A stretch of 64,000 nt of DNA from Sphagnum compactum (GCA_965153455.1 OZ234493.1:22682213-22746212), one strand, 5' to 3'; positions 25,881 through 39,981 are shown, counted from the stretch's first letter. Notes: generated from the letters alone by a model not told the origin. Translations and numbers: made by a program.

Positions 25881-28800
25881 AAGGAGGCTTATTTAGAGCA
25901 CAAGCCCCACTTTTAAAGATTGCATACTATTATAAGGCAATCTTAAATATACAAAGCTAACCACACAAGACTAAACATATCAAAAAGAAAAAGATAAGAA
26001 ACCTTCTAAAGGTCCCTAGCTAAGGCATTATGCCAAAGCAAAACTTTAATTTCACTATAGACTTGGGTGTCATGATCATTATTCTATTGGGTTCAACATT
26101 ATCTAGACATTTTAAATACCAAAATATAACAAATTTCACCCTTTGTCCTTAATCATGTAGGACTTGAGACACGTAATGTCGCACAAAAATTCTTAAAAAA
26201 TGACTTTAATGGATTGATTACCCTCTTCACAAGAAACCCAATCCACTTCGCAAGCTATGTACAATGAAGTTTCAAGTGATATTTCATTTTGTGATGAAAA
26301 GCTTGTTGTGTCTTCACATGTTTTTAAGATGCACCACAATGCTTTTGGCTGGTTGGTTGGCTTGGTGACTTGACGAAGTATGTATTTTATGTTGCATTGG
26401 CTTTTATTTGCCTTGTAAAGACATTCTAATACCAAGTATAATTATTATTTTCAATTGTTTTCCCCTATTGCTTAGTTCCCACAATCTACCTATGTCACAA
26501 ACAAGATACAAAACAAAAACAAAAACAAATGTTTAGAAAAAACCTTCTTAATTCAACCCTTTAATGGATTAGTTACCCAAGGGCCTCAACAGAGTGGCCT
26601 TTAAAGGAAAACATAGTCCACTTTTGTGGCCTTTTTTTTTTGGCATGTATTTGAAGGACCACAATCGCTACAACGACTAAGATGCCATAGGCTCCATGGC
26701 AGCTACTCTATCTGCTTACTAGAAACCTTAATTAAAGCTTTCACTTATTTTTTTGTTTGCTAACTTAGAGCCTAGCCATGTGAGGTTCGTCATTGAATGT
26801 TGTGTCAAGTTCTTCATTAAAGTCATTTCCCCTTTCAAATTGATGTATGAGCAATTGAGTGCAAACATGATTAAAGGAGCCATTCAAAAGGGTGGAATGT
26901 TTTTAAAAAATTGTATTTTTATATCTTTGAAGCAACAAAATGGGAACAAAATATCAAGAATGTTAATTTGTTTTGTGAAAAGGGTTTCATTACTAGTAAC
27001 GTTTCAACCACAAAAAAATCAGGCAAATCCATGATGTTTCTAAAATCCTTTTTTAACATTGAAAGGATAGAATATTGGAGTGGACTTTATTTTTAGAGTT
27101 CTGAACATCCTTTTTGATTATTAAATGTGCACCATTCATTCCGAAATTTGGACATCATATTCACGTTGATGGTTAAATGAACAAAAGGAGTTGAAATTGG
27201 TAAATTTTTACACATATCAATTCATTTGGTTCAAACATGCTTTTGGCCCTTTAAATTACAAATTGTGATTATGTATCTTAACAAAAACTAATTCATTTTT
27301 ATGTGGCAAAGAACACGAATAAATTTTATGGAGAATACAATGGTGATAAAAATGTTTTTTTTCATTTATTTTCAATGTGATTTTCTAAAGAATGTGAAAA
27401 TTAAGTTCAATTCCCATAATTTGTAGACTTCAAAATGTGGTTGTTTTTGGTTCCTTTGATTGCGTTTGCACTTGTTTGGGACTCTTTTTGACAATTACTA
27501 CTACGACTTTTCAATTGGACATAACTTTTGGGTTCACCTACTTTGTTTTAGCAATGTGAACCTATTATGTTGTGGTCATTTTGACATTTTTTCCAATGAA
27601 TAAAAGATCACTTGCTATTTTCTAAAGCCCTCAAATCACATTGCACATAACCTTTGAATCACATAGTTTTAGAGCTTTCAATATTATAAAATAATTCCAA
27701 TCGAAAATAACAATCCTCATGATTTGTTTAGTCAACTTGATGTGGCATTCCATTGTAGCCCAACAAGTTCAAATGTATGTTGCCTAAACACACCATTTGA
27801 CTTCTATTGCTAGCTTGAATTACACGCCATCATTCCCATTCGACTTGTCATATCACTAGGACTTGCTTACATAAAGAAAGAAGTGTGCCCAATAGTCCTA
27901 ATGTACTAAAACTCAATATTGGGTAAAACTAATGTTTTTCAAAGTTTCATACTTTTCTTTGCATTGTATTTCATTCCATATGTTTAAGTTGTAACTTGAT
28001 AAAGAAAACAATAATGACATCCTCCAAATAACCTAATAATATCTAGTTTTGAATACATGTTCATTGCAAAGGTGAACTCACATCCATTATTTGACATTCC
28101 CTTGATTGATTGTAGTTAAATCAAATTGGATTCCATCATATTTATCAAGTTCTCACTCATATTTCCTCCACCTTCAACATGCTTCATTTAATCTCTAACT
28201 CTTCATTTTTGATTAATTCCTTCATTAGAATCGATTTACCTTCTAATGCGATATGGTACATAAACCTTTGCCCAATGAAATGCCTGGTGATCACCAAAGA
28301 TATTACATATTTGTGCTTTAGAATTGAGGAACAATGATTACACATACATATATGTCTCAAATGATTGGCACAAATCATTCCATGTCTCATAGGCATATGG
28401 TTTCTTTTTTAAAGACATTGTATAATTTTCCCATTCATGTCATCTTAATAAGGTTGAGACTATATACGATATACTTAATATCATTTTGATCTTAAATATA
28501 GTTTAATAATGCTTGGTGTTTCAAAATGACAAAAAAATAATGATACTTTCAAGTTTGATGATTAAGAACCTATGAAGTTAAATATTTGTAACAATGTTCT
28601 TTTGGGAAGTTACCTATATTTTTCAATTTCAGCCTAACGTGTTTTTCAATGAAATCTATCACCCCCCAATCTAGTTGAGTTGTTCTTTGGATATTGTCAT
28701 TTATGAATGTGAATAATGTGTGAAATCATTCCAAGTAATTCCAAATGAGTGTGAGATGTGTGACAAATAAAAGGCCCATTCTTCCTTCTCATTGCTTCCC

Positions 28801-30429
28801 TATTTGCCACCTACCATTGATCCCATCAATCATTACTTATCATTTTATTGGAGCTAGCAATGGGGAATCCTTCCCTCTCCACAAAGGTGTCAATGACCAT
28901 CTTTATATCTTGGTCACAATGAAGGGTGCATTTACTAGCATATGATTCAAAATTATTTGTATTTTTCATAGTTAAAATGGTAGCATTAGATGTCAATTGA
29001 ATTTGCGAACAAGTTTATTTCCAAAGAAGAGTCAAATGTCTTAAAACGAACCCATTATGTTCCTTATTGTTCAATAATAATTTTTTGAGTATTTTGAACT
29101 TTAGTTTTTTCAATACTCCATAACTTCATTACTCAAACATAAGAAGAATTTGCTTATGAATCACGAAATCAAGTTATGGTCAAAGTTCTTATATCTAACA
29201 TATTATTGAAATGGGAAGCTTGTTTATGGCCTCCTATAATGCTAAGATAGAATACCCATTTTATTTGCATGTTTGGGAACACCATGTGAGGGACATAATA
29301 ATTCAATATCATTGTCTAGTGCTCACTTCTTGTTGTCCATGACCACTTTTGCATTTTGTTTCTTTTGGGGACCCCATCCTCCCTTCATCCTTGAAACTTC
29401 CAGAACACGAAGCTGGTTACAAACACAAATGGTAAAATTGAATGGAGCTTTATGAACATTAAATGGGAACAATGAAAGGAACCAAATATATTCTATTTGG
29501 CTTACTTTGAACATCATATGGGAAATTTATTGGATGTGTAATGGTTCTTTGGTGGGAATGTTATGAATTATTAGCTTTGGTATTTATAAGGGGTTTCATT
29601 GAAAACTTAGGCAACATGGATGAAATCACTTTTGATTTTGGATTTTTTTGTTAAGGCACCATTGAAGAAGACAAATATATGGCAAGTTTTGTCCTTTTAT
29701 TTTGTTATGTTCTATCCTTGGCCTACCCATTTATTAATATGTAGAGAAAATTGGTAAATTTCAGCATCCAACATCATGATAAATTTCCATTTCGATTTAC
29801 AAAATGGGTAGTTACAAAGATGGTGATATTATCATCGGTACATTTTGGGCTTGTTGCAATATGTCATTTGGACATGGGATCACCAACCAACACAAGTTTG
29901 TGAACAAATGACCTAAAAGGAACAAATTTGTTGTGCATATGCAAATGAAAAAAATGAAGGAGAGAGTGAAGTTAACCTAACCAAAGGATTTGGTCTATTA
30001 GGAATAGGTTAAAAACTAGATAGGGTGATATGGTTGTGGAGGAAACCCAATGTCAGTTATCAAACTCAAAAGCAAAGAAACCCAAGGTTGGAAGAGGAAG
30101 CAACAATCCAACTACAAAGGATGAAGGAAACCTAGCCAGCCAAAGTTTTGTACAGTGTCCTACTTTCCAAAGTGCACCTTTTGCAACACATGAAGAGTGA
30201 TTCCAACAGGTGCAAAAAAATTGACAATTGTCATGAGGTCAGAACACTTTCTTTCTCAAGCCCAAAATATGAATGATTAAATTTGTCCTGGTGCTAGCTA
30301 GCTATTGGGTTTATTTATTCCATCTTTTCCTTTTGGAGTGTCAACAAGGAATCATGATGCATCCAAAAAGGCCTGAGAGGGAAAGAGAATTGCTGTCTTC
30401 TTCATTTAGTGGCATTCAAATAGGTACTA

Positions 30430-30453
30430 CTCTCTCTCTCTCTCTCTCTCTCT
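30430..30453. repeat. (CT)12 microsatellite
   Basis: Twelve CT units with no gene start near by. Confidence 0.9.
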
Positions 30454-31864
30454 AGACTTTTATACCAAATCTGGACTCTAGTTATTCATTCATGTTCATG
30501 GGTATGTACTGAAATTGGGATCCAGGAAAGTAATAGTACTAATAAGTAGCACTGAAAGAAACAGGATATGGGTTTTCTTTCTTACAGCAATAAGGCCTTG
30601 GACTAGTAGTGTATCTTCTCTTTCAACGAGCTAATGTCAAACTCTGATACATGATAATATGTATGTCTATACACATGTATTTTACATTGAAATAGATGGA
30701 AATCACACAGTTTTCCTCGCACATCTATATCATGAGCCAAGGCCTTCTTCTCGTGTATGTTTAAACCCATAGTAAACCCCATGTCATGTTGTGATTTTTG
30801 AAACTAATTACTAAAGTTTGATGAGTTTTGGTGTTCATGAAAATCAATCAATCAATGGTGGAACAAGGCTACTCACCAATTAAAACAACCCATTTGATGC
30901 ATGACATTAAATAGGTATTGTTTTGAACTCTTTTTTTTTTAGTCTTTTTTTTTTCCTCCTTTCTTGTTGTTGTGAGGTTGAGGTCTGAAGGTCAGAAGGG
31001 GACACTGAAAACAGGGGTGTGGTGAGGTGGTGGTCGGATAAAACCGTGGTTAATTTTCATGTCCTCCTTCACAAAAATGTTACCTGAATTATGATTTGAA
31101 CGTATGGGGGCTGGCATTGACAGTTGTTGGTTCGGTGGCAGTTTTATGACACATTTGACGTTTCCAACAAATTGTTACTTCAACTTGGGTCGAAGACAAG
31201 CCTGCAGAGTCATTTTACAAAGTGTATAACTTCAAGTCCTTAGCAACCGTGATGGGAATTTCATGAGTGTTTCACACCCTAGGCTTTTGTATAATGGCAC
31301 TTCTGAAGAAATCCATTCTTAGTCTAGACTTTGTGGCTAATACACTTATACTAGGTTAATACACCAAAATGGATAATCATCCAAAATAGTAAATTTTTTT
31401 TCTGAAATGCTTTAAAAGATTTTTTAAAAATGGAAAGTGTGTTGGGTATATTATTATTACATGTATACAACACATGACTAATTCGTGAATAGGCATAAAA
31501 AAATGAAAATGATAAAGAGATAAGAACTCACAATCTACATCTACATTTGCATACATCCAAAAGGGTATGAAAAACAATTTCATAAGTGAATTTTGTAAAA
31601 TCACTTTGCAAAGAAATGATTTCACTTTGGTCAAATTAGTTAAAAGGACCCAATAAAATGTTTTTTTTTAAAAAAAAAAAAGGAAAAAAACAAGCTTTCC
31701 ATAATGGGCCTCTCAATGACTCCTCCCTCCTTTTTTTGTTCTCATCAATTCCCAAGCAACTACTGACCCATCAATTCCCAAAGCAACTGAGTATGAAAGT
31801 TTGAAGAGAGGCAAAATAATGAAGTTAGTTTGCAATCAATCAGATAGGACCTCCAAAAATTCAG

Positions 31865-31886
31865 ACTCCAGAGTTGACTCTGGAGT
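31865..31886. repeat. Short perfect palindrome
   Basis: ACTCCAGAGT and its reverse complement ACTCTGGAGT are separated by TG; a related CTCTGGAGT follows near 31,922. Confidence 0.7.
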
Positions 31887-32453
31887 ATACTTGGGTTACT
31901 TGAATGCCCTCAGAAGCAAAGCTCTGGAGTCATGGGTTGGTTACCAGGGATAGTTAAGTCTCACCAGGAATTGCCAGTTCACTAAGAGAGATTGAGTGGG
32001 CTAGGTTGAACCAGCACCTACAAAAGACATTTTTATGTTTTGGAAGTCTTATTACAAAATGTGGGTGCAGTTCATCAGTCCTTGTTCACTAGATGCTTCC
32101 TCACTAGGTCCTGTTCATTATGACCAATGAATACACTCAAAATCCAGTGAAATCATTTGATGTATAACGACATTGTTGTAGTTCCAAACACACACACATA
32201 CATTTTCACACATTTTTAAAAGTGTTTTAAAGCTCGTCATTGAGGGGTCGAGGAAGAATTGCACACTATAATGTGCCCTCTGATTATACTACAAAAATTC
32301 TAAGTAAGAGGGTTCTATGTTGTTTGTAAGCAAATTGCACAAGAAAGCAATGAAGGGTTTTTAGTTTTGACTAGTGTCGGTTGGTTATTAATTTTTAATA
32401 GAAATAACCAAGAGTCATGTTTTTAGTTTTTAGATTTTTATTTAATTTTCTCA

Positions 32454-32880
32454 TGTTGCACCAAAAAGTGATGAAATCAGTCACAAAAGGATTTAGCCAA
32501 ATCTGGTTACATGAAAAATAAAGAAGTAGAAAATCTAGGATAATCTGGCTACAAGACAAATAGAGAAATAAAAAAATTCTAGTAATCCTATTACATGTTG
32601 ACGAACCACTAGAAGAACCTATTAAGTTAACTAGGGCAATTTCAAAAGAAAGGAAGCTGGAAATCTGCCCAAATCCTTCACAAAAATCTTGAACTTTTCA
32701 TAACTTTCTTCCTCCAAATGTGGTGGTGATTTTTTTGAAATTTTTTTTCGAAAAATTCCCCTGACTATGTTGCTTGGGACTCTATTTTCATATAGCAAAA
32801 TGTTGAATTTTGGCCAGAAAAAATAAAATCCACTGAACAAAAAGTAGGTTATTTTTAAATTTTTTGGAGCACACAGGGTA
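32454..32880 (+). mobile_element. LTR-like dispersed repeat, copy A
   Basis: It starts TGTTGCACC and contains AGGATTTAGCCAAATCTGG, then CATAACTTTCTTCC and a T-rich stretch ending near TTTGGCC. The same order of blocks occurs at 51,284-51,530 and partly at 52,449-52,580 and, inverted, at 40,780-41,062. The TG start and non-coding nature suggest an LTR or LTR fragment, but no second LTR, primer site or pol gene was seen. Confidence 0.5.
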
Positions 32881-33740
32881 TCAATATTTTTGAAAAATTA
32901 AAAAAAATTAGATGCTTTTTTTCACCCAATTTCACTATCAAAGTAATACCATATATATTATTATCAATGTATGGGCAGGTATACAGAACCCTAATCGACG
33001 GTTTTCAAAAAATCAAAGAACTAGTCAAAGACCCGGGAGTGACATTTCTTTTATTGTTTTTTATAAGGAAACCCTAGAACTGGGTGATCTTTGATTTTGA
33101 TTGTTTTTGGATGATTTTCAGATGGTTTTGGGATGATTTTCAGATGATTTTTGGATGATTCTCTTTAGGATGCTACCTACTACCAACAAGGTGTGTAGGT
33201 TTTCTAATTGGTTTCAAGCAAATTGAAGAACTGGCAGATAAGTTAATTGATACCTTGAGTGATACCCGGATCGCTAATCGACTATTTGAAGAGGCGACTT
33301 ATGGCGTCTGCAAAAGGAAGAAAAAGAAAAGCTTGAACTCCGGTTAAACCCCGAGACTTAATTTTAGGTTGCTTTAAAAACTTTATATATACTAGTGTAG
33401 CCTGTGCCATTGGCCCAAGTGTGAACACATTCTTTATTTTTCACATTTTTCAGAATTGAAAATTTCTAAATTCAGCAAATGTGAACACATTGAGGGCTCA
33501 ACAGATTTTGCAAACCTTTCCAAACCCAAATTTTGCAAATTGGTTTGAATTTCCAGCAACAAAATCCCACTCCAAAAATCAATATCTTCCACACCTTAGC
33601 TCTGAAATCAAGTCGGTGCACCCTTACGCACGCATCGAGAGCTTTCCAAAAATACCAAGAGCTCGACATCAAGCGTCATGGTTTGAGAGATCTCAGCCCG
33701 ACAAACAAAACAAAACAAAACAAACTACCTTGCTTCATAG
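32881..33740. other. Possible retroelement-derived non-coding sequence
   Basis: The stretch after repeat copy A is richer in GC. It has a 24-bp-period GATGATTTTCAGATG repeat (about 33,110-33,165) and a direct repeat TGTGAACACATT at 33,419 and 33,479. A further GAGAGCTTTCCAAAAATACC-type section begins near 33,639. It resembles LTR or leader sequence of a retroelement, without coding support. Confidence 0.3.
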
Positions 33741-36728
33741 AAGCTGAGCTTGGCAATCCCAGGTGAGAGAGAGACTTAACTATCTATCCCTGGCATCATC
33801 ATCATGTGTGGTAACCAACCCATCCATCAATTTAATGTTTTGGTTGCCGCTGGCTGCTGAGGAGGAGGGGCCTTCCTTTCCTTCAGTGGGTCCCCATGGT
33901 CAACTCTGGAGTCTTAATGAAACTCATGGGAGAGTCTGTGTGTCTGTCTATCCATCTGATTGCCCAACTATTTAGACTTATTAGTTTGCCTCTCTTCAAA
34001 TCTCATGCCTGCTGGCTTGCTTGCTTGCTTGCTGCACCTCTTGGAAGACTTAGGAGTGTCTGACAGTTGCTTGGGGGAAGTGATGAAAGGGCCAAAAAAA
34101 CAGCAAAAAAAAAGCATGGGACAGCCTGCAAAATTGCTTTGGGAAATGATGAAGGAAAACAGAACTTGACAGCTCTCTCTCTCTCTTCTGCACAAAGTTA
34201 ATGATGTACAAATTTGACAAATTTGCACTCAGAAATTAGGGTTAGTTGATAGGTACTTACTTACTAGGTGTGTCATCCCATTGCTTACAGTGCAAGATGA
34301 GGAAACTATGTACCTATTTTAGGTCCCATTTGTGACAACTTCCCCCTCCCCCCCTCCCCCCCCCCCCCCTCCCCCATCTTGTTAGTCAACCTTTTACCCT
34401 CATGGTCAATATTCCAATGGATAAAAAAAAAGTTGTAGATCAAACTATGGTTCTCATGGGTGTGCTGGTGAAAGTGTGCTTATAAAAGAAGTGTGGATGA
34501 TCTTAGTGATGGTTCTCATCGGCTGGGTTGTTTGATGGGAATTAGGGTTTGATAGATTGGCATTGTGGACATCTACCATTTTGGAAGAATGTATAGGTTC
34601 TTGTGTGGAATTGGACTTGAAAAACTAGCCTGTAGAAAATCATGACGGCGACAAAAATAAAAAAGAAGACCACAACAAGCAACCTATTCATATAAAGTCT
34701 TTATATGAAAACCTTCAAATTTCATTGTATAGAAACATCCATCCCACGCAAAGCAATCTTGTGAATCACCAACCTTCTTTTTTTCCCTCTTTCCCAATGC
34801 CCCCATGCGTACCACCCCCACCACAACATTTCCAACATAATAGAAAATAAAAATAAATCAAGATCGATGATTGGCAAACAATGACAACAAGAATTTTGTT
34901 GGCAACAAGATTGGGTGTAGAAAATTTGTGAGGAAAGGAAACTCAAGGCACATGTGAGACTCCTTGGTGCATTGTGAACTTTCTAAAAGATGGACATTGG
35001 ATATGGTGACGGACTTGAAGCCTGACAATAGTCGATAGTTTACATCTTGTAGTTTTAGGGTGATAACTTATAACCATTGATAATGGTAGCAATCTATGAA
35101 TTTTGAAGGTGTGTAATGAAAGGTTCTTAATTTATCAACATTGACTAATGCAAAAGATAGGGAGTGTGTTAGTGTGCCATATCATCTTGTCATTTCAACA
35201 AGGATCATTATATATGAACAATTGCAATTTATCATCACTTTATCAATCTTGTTACCCCCCGTGTGTCAATAGTCCATTACATATATTCTATACGTTTTGT
35301 AAGTTAATTTAAATATTAGGGCTAGGTTGACTTGCAAAAGAACATTAACTTCATGAAATGCTCTATTATGTTGCCATAGGTTATTTGAAGCTAATTCAAA
35401 CAATGTTTTGCTTGGCTTGCAAACGTAGACAATCTCTTAAATTTGTTGAAGATTATGCAAAGCACTAATGATTTGAATGCTTTATGAATTCATAATAGAA
35501 CATTTCTAATAGATCAATGTAACATTTGGATATATTTGAAAATAATCTAATGAATATAAAATTATATTAAAAAATGTTTAAAAAACATTATAACAAATGC
35601 TTTAAAACATAATTTTAACAAAAATTTAACATTATTTGACTAATCCTTGAGTTACCATGTTAGCTCGTCAAAATTTAAATGGACTCCCAAAAGGACTCAA
35701 AGGGGTGCATCATGTGTTCATTGTTGCTTTTGTGTGTGCATTGCATTCATCAAGGCTTTTTGCCATGTTCAGCTTTGTGTTGAAAAATTTGGATAGATGG
35801 GTCAACAAGAAAAAATAGTTCCCATAGTCTATGATGACCCAAATATTTTTGCATACATGTAAAGGGGCTTACATCTGAATTTGGCTATATATGTACATAA
35901 AGTGCCTATTCTTTTGGAAATTGGAGTGCGACATTGATCCACAAGTTCCATCAATTTTTGATTCATGGATCTACTACTATTTGTTGGACATGGGTGTTGG
36001 ATCATGAGATGCCTTTTTGATACAATTTGGGTGAAGAGGAGGAGGAGAATGTAAAATACAAGCATGATGAAAGTGTTTTGCACCCAAAAAAGGAGCTCCA
36101 TATTCCTCAAGTTGTGCAATGCTGTAGCAATTTAGGGCGGAGGAGTCCATATCTTGGGCTAGAACATAACTCATCATGTAACCTATCCCGTAAGAAATAG
36201 TTCAGGTAGGTAGGTAGGACAATAGATGGCTTTCTAAGTAAGTGGATGCATGTAGATGCTTAGTAATTTGTACATAGGTAAATGCTAGTGGGTTGTTCAC
36301 ATGTATGTAGGATGTGGTAATTGAAACCTAATGGAAAAGTGTTTCGTGTCCACCCACATTCATCCCTCATCCTGCAGTGATGGCCTTCACCTTGTGTATG
36401 GCATAACTAACACAAGACGAAGATGATGACCTCACCTTGTGTATTTATGTTGTGGGTGCAGAATATTGTTTTTTGGTTGGATTAATGTCAAATTTATGAT
36501 ATACATATACAATTGAAATGGATGAAATCACAAAGTTTATTTTGTCCTTGTGTTGAGAGCCAAAAGCCTAATCCCATTGGAAAGCTATATTTCATATATT
36601 GTAGTGCTATACAAAGAAATTGGTTTTAAAGAGTATCCCCACTCATACCATCAGGTATCTAGGCTTACATTAATATCTCTCACATCCATATTACTACTTG
36701 TTTTTATGTCCTATGTCGTTCCAATATG
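33741..36728. other. Intergenic region, no supported gene
   Basis: Simple repeats include four GCTT units near 34,017, a C-rich tract at 34,341-34,376 and TAGG units near 36,206. Short open frames carry no recognisable domain. Confidence 0.5.
34341..34376. repeat. C-rich low-complexity tract
   Basis: Runs of C broken by single T bases over about 36 bases. Confidence 0.85.
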
Positions 36729-36837
36729 TAGTAAACTTGTTTTACATCCAAAACATGCTCTTCCACTATGTAGTAAACTTGTTTTACATCTCTTCCACTA
36801 CGTAGCAAACTTGTTTTACATCCAAAACATGCTCTCC
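36729..36837. repeat. Tandem repeat, three copies
   Basis: TAGTAAACTTGTTTTACATC (third copy TAGCAAAC) begins at 36,729, 36,771 and 36,803. The middle copy lacks about ten bases (CAAAACATGC). Confidence 0.9.
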
Positions 36838-38003
36838 AATACGCGTGTGGGGATGCTCTAACTGAGCACGAATTTTGGCCATGAAAACAAGAGGCACGGA
36901 TTTGGTCCAAGCGGTTGTCTTACTTACTTACACTTGAATCTTTTTGCATATACTCTGTCCAGTGAACGAAGCCTTTGGACATCACCATATTATTTTATTT
37001 TGTGTCAGCTATAAATATGTGTGTGCAAAGAGTCAGTGTTTGTCCAATTGTAGATGCCGTGCTCATACTTTCTCAAAATCATCATTTCTCAAAAGGACTC
37101 TCTCTCTCATCCTCATTAGCTATTCACCGAGTGTAGTAAAAGTGAAAAAACAAGAGCTCGGTATATCCATCCAAAATGGTAATAATAATGATGATGATGG
37201 AGATAGCTACTTGGGTACCCCATCCGTCACCTGAAAATCCCCCTCCCCCCCCAACACCCCCTTCCGCCCATCATCCCATGTGCAAGTTCAAACCCAACCC
37301 ACGTGGAGTCCGGATGGACACATTTGAAGAAGCGGTAGTACTCTTTTGGGTACTTGAAAAGATTATTATTACACAACATTGAGCATCAAATGTTTGGAAT
37401 TCATCATTCTTCGTGACGCCCTGAAGTTGACCCAAGAAATGAGCAAAACTTGTCCAAAAGCCAACCGTAGGTTCCATAAGGTTATGATTGATATAGCATG
37501 AAAAGAATTATTTTGCATATGAAGAACATGTTTGTCAAGAACCGTTTTCAAGTTTGACCACAATGCTTTTAACTTGGGGGTGGGGCAAGGGGATGACAGA
37601 AACACCACAGGTCTGGCAATGTGTCCATTGTGCAAGCAAGGAGTCAAGCATGGGCTGCCCCGGCATAAAGAAGCAGTAGGATTTTTCCTATTACAAACGG
37701 ATGGCTGCAAGTCATTTGAGAGTCGTCGAGGCAGAATCTTTACTGAGGGTAAAGTAAGATGCCCTCCACCATATATGCTACAATTCACTCCACATTAACT
37801 ATACAAGTTTTTTATTGGTTAAATTGTAGAGACCATAGACCCTAGGTGTAGTAGTAGTTCACTACAATGTAAAAACCTCTCTTTTTATTTTTCTTTGTAT
37901 TTTGAGGGATCTCCTCCAGAGGAAGATCCCTAGGGAGTTATGCGGTGGAGGAGATCCTGCTATATTTCTACATTCCCATGTTCCCATGGAAAGATTTTTT
38001 GAT

Positions 38004-38117
38004 GGGACAGATCAGGAAAATTCAAAAACACAAGGAGGAAAGGGACAGATCAGGAAAATTCAAAAAAACAAGGAGGAAAGGGACAGATCAGGAAAATTCA
38101 AAAAACACAAGAAGGAA
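38004..38117. repeat. Three tandem copies of a 38-bp unit
   Basis: GGGACAGATCAGGAAAATTC begins at 38,004, 38,042 and 38,080. Because 38 is not a multiple of three, each copy reads in a different frame, so the repeat is unlikely to be coding. Confidence 0.92.
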
Positions 38118-38406
38118 AGAATGGAGGAAAGAAAAAGAAGAGAATTTTTTTGTATGCGGAGGTTCATATACTTGTGTATTCTCTCCATTGGTCAGGAACG
38201 CCCTGGGGCTATCGCACACATGCGACCCTCCCTCAGGAGAACCCACTCGCATGGGAACCTCTCCTACAACTTGACCCCTCTCTCGCTCCCTCCCTCCCTC
38301 CTTCCTTCCTTCCCTTTCCAATTGCACCAGTCATAGCTATTAGTGACTCAGAGAGGCCTTGAAATGCACAACTATGACAATTATGGAGAAGGTTGTTGGG
38401 TGGAGA

Positions 38407-38421
38407 GGGGGGGGGGGGGGG
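38407..38421. repeat. Poly-G tract followed by GT repeat
   Basis: A run of about 15 G followed by GTGTGTGTG inside a G-rich stretch. Confidence 0.85.
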
Positions 38422-39405
38422 TGTGTGTGAAGGAGAGGAGGGGAGGGGTGAGGGGAGCCAGTTGTGGGAGGAAGAACTAAACACTAATTAAGAAGTACAA
38501 GAGGCCAGAGGCCAGACTGGCTAGACCTGGCTGGCATCCCCCCTCTGTTCTCCTAGTCCAGCTGCATACCTCCAAACAGAGGAAAGGGAGGGAGGGGGGG
38601 AGAGGTGGGGGGGGGGTTTGCTAATGCATGCAAATCATGGATGGAGGGCATGCAATAGATCCAAGATGGGGCCCCCAGTTGAGCCTTTTGCCCCATTTAA
38701 TGATATGTTAAGTACTTCTTGCTCCCAGTTGTTGTTTTACCCCCTTACACAAAAAGGAGTTTTTTTTATTAATTTATTGGCCTTGCCTACTACCAAGGCA
38801 AGGATGATATAACATGTGTTTAGATTTGTTGTAGAGTATAGTAGCTTAAGGGATTTTTATAGGCCCCTAGGTCATAATAATAGGTCTATTTATTTTTTAT
38901 ATGAGGATTTTTGAAAGATGATCTTTTTGGCTTGTGTTGAAACTTGAGATTAGTTATTATTATAGAGTTTTAATATATCTCGAAGGATTTTGGTTTCTTT
39001 TAGAGGATTTTTTTTTTTTTTGAAGATTAATAATATTTTTTTTGCATGGTGAAATATAATTGAGTTTCCATATTCTTCTTCTTCTTTTGCCTTCTTAAGA
39101 TACTTTTTTTTCAATGTAAAATGGCAAGGCCACACCCCCTTGTTTTATACCCTTTGTGCCCATTTACAGGTAATTTTGTAAATGCACAATTATTCCACTT
39201 TCTTTTAGCAATCACTAATTCTGCAGTTGGGAAGGCAGAAAGAGCAGTTAAACTCCTTTCTGCCATGGAATTTGCCCTTTTTTTTTTATGGGTGCATCCT
39301 GCCCACCTACTTCATCCCCCCACACCCCTAGGGCTCAACCCTATTTGCACACCTAGTGCATCCCTAGGGCTAGGACGAGGGTCACATTTTGCTAAAAAAT
39401 GATGG

Positions 39406-39408
<3 letters not shown>

Positions 39409-39439
<31 letters not shown>
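39409..39439. repeat. (AG)n microsatellite
   Basis: About 15 AG units. Confidence 0.9.
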
Positions 39440-39441
<2 letters not shown>

Positions 39442-39496
39442 ACACAACATTGAAACCTACTCTTTATTATTAAGAGGTAGAATGGGTTTTAGGGTA

Positions 39497-39522
39497 AAAC
39501 CCTAAACCCTAAACCCTAAACC
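39497..39522. repeat. Interstitial Arabidopsis-type telomere-like repeat
   Basis: Three and a half CCCTAAA units, preceded at 39,484-39,494 by an inverted GGGTTTTAGGG, so the two can pair. The AACCCTAA core is also the plant telo-box promoter element, but no gene start is close. Confidence 0.85.
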
Positions 39523-39947
39523 TTAAGCACACCTAGTTTCTCTACTACTTTTTAAACTCTTTAGTTTTTGGGATTTCCTTCCCTGTATTAGAGCACCCGT
39601 CTACCCGCACCCGCTATATGGGGCCTTTACCCTTGTTTATTACATCCAATATAGAGTGCTAGTTGTTTCCTTTGCCACACCCATAAATATGGAAAAAATT
39701 AAACACTACATAATTAATTTGTGAGAATATTTTATATGGGTCTTCGCCGGGATGACGGGCCAATCAGAAGTAGCCAATTCTTTTAAAAATTGAACCTTGG
39801 TTGAAATGTACAAGTCCATTTTGGACCCATTTGAATATTGAAGTAAAGTGCAGTGTGCAGGTCCGTTTAGTGCTGACACTGGACCTGCTCTCTTACAAGC
39901 TAAGAAGGTACCTGAGTTTATTCTTAGTGAAGGTGGGTTTTGGATGC

Positions 39948-39981
39948 ACCTACCTACCTACCTACCTACCTACCTACCTAA
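39948..39981. repeat. (ACCT)n microsatellite
   Basis: About eight ACCT units. Confidence 0.92.

Larger units (their letters stand above)
25881..32453. other. AT-rich intergenic region, no supported gene
   Basis: Only short open frames without recognisable domains. It contains one CT microsatellite (30,430-30,453), a GGGTGTGGTGAGGTGGTGG stretch near 31,015 and a short perfect palindrome near 31,865. Nothing else of note was seen. Confidence 0.5.

Noticed and set aside
34160-34192. TGACAG followed by CT-rich sequence resembling miR156
   Set aside because: Only the first six bases match; the rest is a CT microsatellite and no hairpin partner is near.
37902-38336. Overlapping lysine/arginine-rich frames of 144 and 109 codons
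   Set aside because: They are produced by a 38-bp tandem repeat and adjacent simple repeats.
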